A model generated the notes under the pieces. The model did no database searches and was not told where the DNA came from. It saw only the letters and a list, made by a program, of their open reading frames with translations. The translations under genes were made by a program, and so were the position numbers. Shown here piece after piece: positions 59,133-64,000 of a DNA stretch of 64,000 bases. The stretch comes from Xenophilus azovorans DSM 13620 (lineage in GTDB: Bacteria > Pseudomonadota > Gammaproteobacteria > Burkholderiales > Burkholderiaceae_C), in the NCBI RefSeq assembly GCF_000745855.1, contig NZ_JQKD01000017.1:59865-123864 (forward strand), in the 5' to 3' direction. Position 1 is the first letter of the stretch. Each line of letters opens with the position of its first letter.

Positions 59133-60130
59133 ATGATCTTTTCCGTAAATCCGCCTTGCCGGTGATGCTTCTGGCTTCGACCGTGCTGTTCTCTGGCTGC
59201 GCTACTCAGGGCAAGCCGCCACCGACCATTTCGCTCGATGAGCCGGTGCAGGCCCAGCCGCTGCCGGAGCCACCAAAACCGGTGGAGGTGGTCACGGTGC
59301 CGCAGCCGCTCGCGCTGCCGTCGCAGTTGAAACCACTGCCAGAGACCGAGGAGGCCAAGCCCGCGCCGGAACCCGCGGATGAGAAAGTGCGCGTCTCGCG
59401 CGCCAATGCCGAGGCCCGTGTCGCGCCCACGCGCGAAGGCTACGTCAACGCGATCCAGGTCTGGCCCTTTACCGATGGCGCGCTTTACCAGCTCTATGCG
59501 GCCGTGGGCCGCGTGACGGTGGTTTCGCTGCAGCCCGGCGAGGAACTGGTGACGGTCGCGGCCGGCGACACGGTGCGCTGGATCGTCGGGGACACGTCGA
59601 GCGGCAGCGGTGAGGCTCTGCGCGTCAACGTGATGGTCAAGCCGATCCGCTCGGGCTTGAAGACCAATCTGGTCATCACCACCAGCCGCCGGACGTATCT
59701 GCTGGAGCTGACTTCGACCGAAAAGACGTGGATGGCGTCGGTGTCCTGGGAGTACCCGAAGGACAAGATGCTGGCCTTGCAGCGCCAGGCGCAGGCGGCC
59801 AGCGCCGCCGCCCCGGTCGATAGCGGCCTGTCGCTGGAGAAGATCCGTTTCCGCTATGCCATCAGCGGCAGCAATCCGCCGTGGAAGCCGCTGCGTGCTT
59901 TCGATGACGGCGAGAAGGTCTACATCCAGTTCCCGCCCGGCATCGCCCAGGGCGAGCTGCCGCCGCTGTTCGTGATCGGCGCGCAAGGCGACGGGCAACT
60001 GGTGAACTACCGATTCCGTGCGCCGTACTACATCGTTGATCGCCTGTTCGGCGCGGCCGAACTGCGCCTGGGCGGGGACAAAGGCGACGTGGTGCGGATT
60101 GAGCGCACGGACGGCACACGGAGGAACTGA
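59129..60130 (+). CDS. trbG: TrbG (VirB9)
   Basis: 333 residues. Lipoprotein signal with lipobox LFSGCATQ (Cys24), a proline-rich linker, then the VirB9/CagX domain: FTDGALYQLYAAVGRVTVVS, GDTVRWIVGDTSSGSG, LVITTSRRTYLLELTS, and the C-terminal PLRAFDDGEKVYIQFPPGIA. Part of the outer-membrane core. Two bases before trbI. Confidence 0.95.
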   Translation: MNDLFRKSALPVMLLASTVLFSGCATQGKPPPTISLDEPVQAQPLPEPPKPVEVVTVPQPLALPSQLKPLPETEEAKPAPEPADEKVRVSRANAEARVAPTREGYVNAIQVWPFTDGALYQLYAAVGRVTVVSLQPGEELVTVAAGDTVRWIVGDTSSGSGEALRVNVMVKPIRSGLKTNLVITTSRRTYLLELTSTEKTWMASVSWEYPKDKMLALQRQAQAASAAAPVDSGLSLEKIRFRYAISGSNPPWKPLRAFDDGEKVYIQFPPGIAQGELPPLFVIGAQGDGQLVNYRFRAPYYIVDRLFGAAELRLGGDKGDVVRIERTDGTRRN

Positions 60131-60132
60131 CC

Positions 60133-61401
60133 ATGAGCCAGGACGATTCCCCTGATCTTGCGGCGCAGGCGGGCAAGGTCGCGCCCGAGGCGGTGGCGCT
60201 GCGCGCCCAGCCGCGCCCGGTCACGCGCCTGAACCGGCGCACGCTGGCCATCCTCGTCGGCGTCCTGTCGGTCGCCGTGCTCGGGGCCACGATCTGGTCA
60301 TTGCAGCCGCACCGGCGCGGCACGGGCGAGCAGACCGAGCTTTACAACGTCGATCGCGTCTCGAAGTCCGAGGGGCTGGATGGTCTGCCGGCCGACTACT
60401 CGAAGCTGCCGCCGAAGGTGCCCGAGCTGGGGCCGCCGCTGCCGGGTGATCTCGGCCCAGCCATCGTGAAGTCGCAGCAGCCGGTGACGCCGGCCTACGC
60501 ACCGCCGGGACATGATCCGGCGGATGCGTGGCGCAAGGAGGCCGATGCGGCGGCGAACTCGTCGGTGTTTTTCCGCTCGGGCAACCAAGGCAAGGCCACC
60601 GCGCCGGTCACGGCGCAAGCCGCTGCGGCTGCGCCCGGCAGCGCCTTGGCGGGCTTCGACCCGCTGGCCGCTGGCCCGGCCTCGACGGCGGCCCAGCCAT
60701 CCGACCCGACAGCCGTGCAGAACCGGCAAGACCAGAAAGAGGCTTTCCTGAAAGGCGGTTCTACGGAAACCCGCAATTCCGGCAATCTCCAGATGCCGGC
60801 CTCGCCGTATCAGGTCATGGCGGGAACGGTGATCGCGGGCGCGCTGGTGACGGGCATCAAGTCCGATCTGCCGGGCGACGTGATAGCCACGGTGACGGAG
60901 CCGGTCTATGACACGGCCACTGGCAAGTTCCTGCTGATCCCACAGGGATCGCGCATCCTGGGCAAGTACAACAGCCAGGTGAGCTACGGGCAGAGCCGCG
61001 TACAGGTGGTGTGGAACCGCGTCATCCTGCCGGACACGTCCTCGCTGAAGCTAGACAACCTGGCGGGCACTGACCCTGCCGGCTATTCCGGCCTGGAGGA
61101 TGGCGTCGATTGGCATTGGGATCGCGTCTTCGCGGGTGCGGCGCTGACGACCCTGCTGGGCGTGGGTGCCGAGTTGGCCGCACCGGAAAACCGGCAGGAT
61201 GGCAACCGCATCGTGATCGCTGGGCGCGATAGCGCGCAGGACAGCATCAACCAGGTCGGCCAAGAGATGACCCGGCGCAACATGAACATCCAGCCGACGC
61301 TGACCGAGCGGCCGGGCCTGCCGGTGCGGATCATCGTCAACCGCGATTTTGTGCTGCGGCCGTACCAGCCTATGTTCTTCAACCGTGGAATTGCGAAATG
61401 A
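60133..61401 (+). CDS. trbI: TrbI (VirB10)
   Basis: 422 residues. Cytoplasmic N-tail, membrane segment about 36-56 (LAILVGVLSVAVLGATIWSL), proline-rich linker (LPPKVPELGPPLPGDLGPA), then the TrbI beta-barrel domain: SPYQVMAGTVIAGALVTGIK, LLIPQGSRILGKYNSQVSYG, RVQVVWNRVILPDTSSLKL, ending PVRIIVNRDFVLRPYQP. Spans the envelope in the channel core. Overlaps DUF2274 by four bases. Confidence 0.96.
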   Translation: MSQDDSPDLAAQAGKVAPEAVALRAQPRPVTRLNRRTLAILVGVLSVAVLGATIWSLQPHRRGTGEQTELYNVDRVSKSEGLDGLPADYSKLPPKVPELGPPLPGDLGPAIVKSQQPVTPAYAPPGHDPADAWRKEADAAANSSVFFRSGNQGKATAPVTAQAAAAAPGSALAGFDPLAAGPASTAAQPSDPTAVQNRQDQKEAFLKGGSTETRNSGNLQMPASPYQVMAGTVIAGALVTGIKSDLPGDVIATVTEPVYDTATGKFLLIPQGSRILGKYNSQVSYGQSRVQVVWNRVILPDTSSLKLDNLAGTDPAGYSGLEDGVDWHWDRVFAGAALTTLLGVGAELAAPENRQDGNRIVIAGRDSAQDSINQVGQEMTRRNMNIQPTLTERPGLPVRIIVNRDFVLRPYQPMFFNRGIAK

Positions 61402-61673
61402 ACACCACCAGGAAGTTGCGGCTTGGGCCGCTGCCCAAGGTCGAGAGCGTCAAGCTGGCCTTTGCGTGCCCGGTCAGCCTGAAAGCCGACCTCGACCGTT
61501 ACGCCGCGCTGCACGCGCAGGTGTACGGCGAAGCGGTCGATGCCACGACGCTGATCCCGCACATGCTAGAGGCCTTCATGCAAGGAGACCGTGGGTTTCA
61601 GAGAAACAGCGCTAGTAAACACGCATTGCAAAACGCTGGTGGAGTAACCATCTCCGGTTGCCGTACGCCGTGA
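61398..61673 (+). CDS. DUF2274 protein
   Basis: 91 residues. RKLRLGPLPKVESVKLAFAC, PVSLKADLDRYAALHAQVYG and LIPHMLEAFMQGDRGFQR are the DUF2274 core (an RHH-like fold). It is the last gene of the trb operon in this ICE family. The last 22 residues (from NSASKHALQ) read unlike the family and may have been replaced by a junction at about 61605. The 116 bases after it up to the copper gene show no feature. Confidence 0.85.
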   Translation: MNTTRKLRLGPLPKVESVKLAFACPVSLKADLDRYAALHAQVYGEAVDATTLIPHMLEAFMQGDRGFQRNSASKHALQNAGGVTISGCRTP

Positions 61674-61789
61674 GCTTTTTGGCTATGCGTGACCTAGGTT
61701 GCGGGAGTTGGCATCGCGGCTTCGAATTTCGAGGGCTGCAAGCGGTGGGGTGTGCTACAGGTGCGCCATTCACCCACCCGCCAAGTGCT

Positions 61790-62269
61790 TCAGTGCTTGT
61801 GGCCGCCCTGGGCATCGTGGCCAGCCGGCTGGGCGCTGGCGTTGAGCGCACGCACGGGAGCCTTCACTTCGACCGATTCGCGCTTGCCGTCCGGGCCCTC
61901 GATGACGAGGGTCAGAGGCACCGTGTCGCCTTCCTTCACCTGCTGCTTCAGGTCCATCAGCATCACGTGGTAGCCGCCGGGCTTGAGTTCCACGGTCTTG
62001 CCTGCGGGCAGCTCGACGGCCGGCACCTGGCGCATCTTCATCACGTTGTCCTGCATGGCCATCTCGTGGACCTCGACGGCGGGCGTAAGCGGCGAGCTGG
62101 CCGAGACCAGCTTGCTATTCTTGGTTGCCTTCAACTGCATGAAGGCGCCGGTGGCTTTCTGTTGCGGTACGGTGGCGCGCACCCAGGCATCTTTGACGGT
62201 GACTTGCGCCTGGGCGGTGGCCGCGAGCAGCGAGGCGGCGACGATGGCTGTGCGGATGACGAGTTTCAT
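61790..62269 (-). CDS. periplasmic copper chaperone PCu(A)C
   Basis: 159 residues. Signal peptide ends ATAQAQV (about 22). Copper site H-x-M...M...H-x-M: VEVHEMAMQDNVMKM and KPGGYHVMLMDLK, plus a His-rich C-terminus (PAGHDAQGGHKH). Delivers Cu(I) to the CuA centre of cytochrome oxidase, usually with SCO1. AAGGAGAAC precedes the start. Its usual upstream partner sco1 is truncated here, so its native promoter may be lost. Confidence 0.93.
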   Translation of the reverse strand: MKLVIRTAIVAASLLAATAQAQVTVKDAWVRATVPQQKATGAFMQLKATKNSKLVSASSPLTPAVEVHEMAMQDNVMKMRQVPAVELPAGKTVELKPGGYHVMLMDLKQQVKEGDTVPLTLVIEGPDGKRESVEVKAPVRALNASAQPAGHDAQGGHKH

Positions 62270-62295
62270 GGTGTTCTCCTTGAGGGGATAGAGGG

Positions 62296-62805
62296 TCAGG
62301 CAGGGTTCAAGAGCTTGCGGATGTCGTCCGCATAGTCTTGGGCGGGTTGCTCATGGCGCAGGGCCAAGCGCAGCTTTCCTAGCGGGTCGTAGACGTAGCT
62401 GAGCGATGTGTGGTCCATGGTGTAGGACGATCCCGTCGGCATTTTCTTGTAGTAGACCTTGAAGTCCTTGGCGATCTGTGCGGTGCGTTCCAGGTCGCCG
62501 TACAGACCGATAAAGCTGGGGTCGAATGCAGCCGTGTAGGCTTTGAGCACCTCGGGCGTGTCGCGCTCGGGATCGACCGTGACGAACAGTGTCTGGAAGC
62601 GCTCGCCGTCGGGGCCGAGAAGCCGCTTGACCTCGGCCGCCCGCGCCAGGGCCGTCGGGCAGACATCTGGGCACTGAGTGAAGCCGAAGAAGACCAGGAT
62701 GGCCTTGCCTCGGAAGTCCGCCAGCGTGCGCTCATTGCCATCCGGGTCGGAGAGCCGGATGTCCGTGGCATAGGTTGCACCGGTCAGATCGACACCTTTG
62801 TACGT
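62296..62805 (-). pseudogene. sco1: SCO1/SenC copper chaperone gene, 5' end removed by a transposon
   Basis: The frame encodes about 169 residues from YKGVDLTGATYATDIRLSDP to the stop: thioredoxin-like fold with copper motif FTQCPDVCPTALARAA, LFVTVDPERDTPEVL and the copper His in SYTMDHTSLSYVYDP. No start codon, signal peptide or lipobox remains; going upstream the frame enters the putative transposon end at 62806 and hits a stop at 62815-62817. The only internal start candidate is a GTG at 62548-62550, after the CPDVC motif. The gene would need the lost 5' part to make an exported chaperone. Twenty-six bases before the PCu(A)C gene. Confidence 0.85.
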
Positions 62806-62843
62806 GGGGACGTCTCAGAAAACGGAAAATAAAGCACGTTAAG
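62806..62843 (+). mobile_element. terminal inverted repeat of a Tn3-family transposon (left end)
   Basis: A 38-base sequence beginning GGGGACGTCTCAG and ending AAAGCACGTTAAG, with the GGGG outer end and ACGTTAAG inner end of Tn3-family repeats. It truncates sco1 at exactly its outer edge. The preceding TACGT (62801-62805) would be the 5-base target duplication. The other end and transposase are outside the window. Confidence 0.78.
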
Positions 62844-62908
62844 CCCATTGCAGACGCTAGATATTGACGAGTACGTCGGGTTTTCTCTTGTTTGAGTTGC
62901 CTCTTGTG

Positions 62909-62936
62909 GTAAGATAGTAATCAATTACTATCTTAC
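62909..62936. promoter_or_regulatory. TetR operator, perfect 13-bp inverted repeat
   Basis: GTAAGATAGTAAT (62909-62921) and its exact complement ATTACTATCTTAC (62924-62936) around CA. Directly followed by the AAGGAG site of the TetR gene, so binding would block transcription of the regulator and the co-transcribed pump. Confidence 0.9.
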
Positions 62937-62947
62937 AAGGAGTGCTC

Positions 62948-63556
62948 GTGGACACCCATCCAAAGCATCTGCCGGCCGATGAACGTCGTGCCGTAACTGT
63001 CGAGTCCGTCGTGGCGCTTGCCGGTTCACAAAACCCAAGCGAGATAACCACTGCAGCTATCGCTAAACACATGAACTTGACCCAGGGTGCGCTGTTTCGG
63101 CACTTCCCGAACAAGGAAGCCATTTGGCAGGCGGTCATGGAGTGGGTAGCAGAGCGCCTATTAGCCAGAATCGATCGATCCGCACAAGGAATCGAGTCGC
63201 CCTTGGCAGCCATGGAGGCGATGTTCATGAGTCATATCGAATTCGTAGCTGAGCACCCAGGCGTGCCAAGAATGATGTTTGGTGAGCTTCAGCGTGCCGA
63301 ATCGACACCGGCCAAGCGCATGGTGCAAACCTTGATTCAGCGCTACGGCGAACGTTTGCATCGTCTCATCGAGAAAGGCAAGGCCAGCGGCGAGTTGTCT
63401 CCCTCGCTTGACAACGAGGCGGCGGCAACGCTGTTCATTGGCACGATCCAGGGCTTGGTCATGCAATCGCTGTTGGCGGGTGATGTGGGACGTATGCACC
63501 GCGATGCGCCGCGCGTCTTTGCAATTTATCGGCGTGGCATAAGGAGTGCGCAATGA
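62948..63556 (+). CDS. TetR-family repressor of the efflux operon
   Basis: 202 residues from GTG 62948. AAGGAG occupies 62937-62942, so an in-frame GTG at 62942 overlaps the ribosome site and is less likely. HTH at about 28-65: ITTAAIAKHMNLTQGALFRH, FPNKEAIWQAV. The C-terminal ligand domain contains IEFVAEHPGVPRMMFGELQR. It lies first in an operon with a membrane-fusion gene, overlapping it by four bases, and just downstream of its palindromic operator. Confidence 0.9.
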   Translation: MDTHPKHLPADERRAVTVESVVALAGSQNPSEITTAAIAKHMNLTQGALFRHFPNKEAIWQAVMEWVAERLLARIDRSAQGIESPLAAMEAMFMSHIEFVAEHPGVPRMMFGELQRAESTPAKRMVQTLIQRYGERLHRLIEKGKASGELSPSLDNEAAATLFIGTIQGLVMQSLLAGDVGRMHRDAPRVFAIYRRGIRSAQ

Positions 63557-64000
63557 AAAAGTTACCCTTGCAAGGCCGCACCCTGGCGCTGCTTGCCGTC
63601 ATCATTCCTTTGCTGGTGCTTTTTATTTATGTCGGTCTGCGATCAGGGCCGCTCGCCCCGGTCGCGGTGACGGTGGCAAGCGTGGAATCACGGGCTATCA
63701 CACCGGCGCTGTTCGGCATCGGCACGGTGGAGGCGCGCTACACCTACAAGATCGGGCCGACGTTTGCCGGGCGCGTCAAACGCCTGGAGGTGCATGTAGG
63801 CGACCAGGTCAAGGCCGGACAGGTGCTCGGCGAGATGGAGCCGGTCGACCTCGATGATCGGGTGCGCTCACAGGAGTCGGCATTCAAGCGTGCGGAAGCG
63901 GCTTTGCGCGAGGCAGAAGCCCGGCAAGCCTACGCGCAAACCCAGGCGCGCCGCTACGAGCAATTGTTTGCGGTGCGCTCGACCAGCGAGGAAATCGTCA
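63553..64000 (+). CDS. efflux membrane-fusion protein, 5' part (continues beyond window)
   Basis: 149 codons are visible. Membrane anchor at about 11-29 (LALLAVIIPLLVLFIYVGL), then the first barrel-sandwich half: IGTVEARYTYKIGPTFAGRV, KRLEVHVGDQVKAGQVLGEM, and the start of the alpha-hairpin (SQESAFKRAEAALREAEARQ). HlyD/AcrA-type adaptor, either RND or ABC. The partner transporter lies outside. The ATG overlaps the TetR stop. Confidence 0.88.
   Translation, partial: MKKLPLQGRTLALLAVIIPLLVLFIYVGLRSGPLAPVAVTVASVESRAITPALFGIGTVEARYTYKIGPTFAGRVKRLEVHVGDQVKAGQVLGEMEPVDLDDRVRSQESAFKRAEAALREAEARQAYAQTQARRYEQLFAVRSTSEEIV

Noticed and set aside
63553..63560. ATGAAAAA as an inverted attachment core marking the right end
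   Set aside because: It is the start of the membrane-fusion gene, is in the wrong orientation for a direct-repeat attR, and coding continues through it.

Overview
The window reads as the chromosome of a high-GC betaproteobacterium, most likely order Burkholderiales and probably family Comamonadaceae (inferred from gene content, codon use and a dispersed intergenic repeat, not from a marker-gene comparison). It carries a large integrative and conjugative element (ICE) of the Tn4371 family that starts near position 9142 and runs off the right edge.

Bases 1-9141 are host chromosome: the end of a DUF4010 membrane protein, a minus-strand fatty-acid/aryl-acid degradation cluster (thiolase, enoyl-CoA hydratase, acyl-CoA synthetase, acyl-CoA dehydrogenase, second hydratase), a class-I glutamine amidotransferase hydrolase, infA and a NarL-type response regulator. 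After the regulator's terminator comes a palindromic host repeat whose outer arm contains the 8-base core TTTTTCAT, the attachment core I recall for Tn4371-family ICEs. The same repeat family has inserted in frame into the acyl-CoA synthetase gene.

Bases 9150-33774 are the ICE left half: tyrosine integrase, a DUF1016 nuclease, then a defence-like cassette (a WYL regulator plus four-helix membrane protein, divergent from a metallo-beta-lactamase / fused E2-E1-JAB / metallo-beta-lactamase operon). The ICE maintenance block follows: DUF2958, DUF932, a large ParB-like protein, DUF736, an XRE regulator, DUF2285, an AlpA-like protein, RepA with three iteron-like repeats, ParA, DUF2840, the TraF protease and the relaxase.

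Bases 33775 to about 47900 are cargo placed between relaxase and traG: a ferric-reductase-like protein, a two-component system, a VIT-type metal transporter, cytochrome b561, a heavy-metal RND tripartite pump with a DUF3240 protein, and pap2 - eptA/mcr-like phosphoethanolamine transferase - dgkA. Together they suggest sensing of metal or cationic stress, metal export and lipid A modification with recycling of the lipid by-products.

Bases 47925-61673 are the LysR regulator, an EexN-like lipoprotein, traG and the complete trbBCDEJ(K)LFGI mating-pair apparatus, ending with DUF2274. Bases 61674-64000 hold a copper-chaperone pair (a sco1 remnant and PCu(A)C). The sco1 gene is cut by what looks like the terminal inverted repeat of a Tn3-family transposon, whose first cargo is a TetR regulator with a perfect operator and an efflux membrane-fusion protein that runs off the window. 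The ICE right end is not visible.
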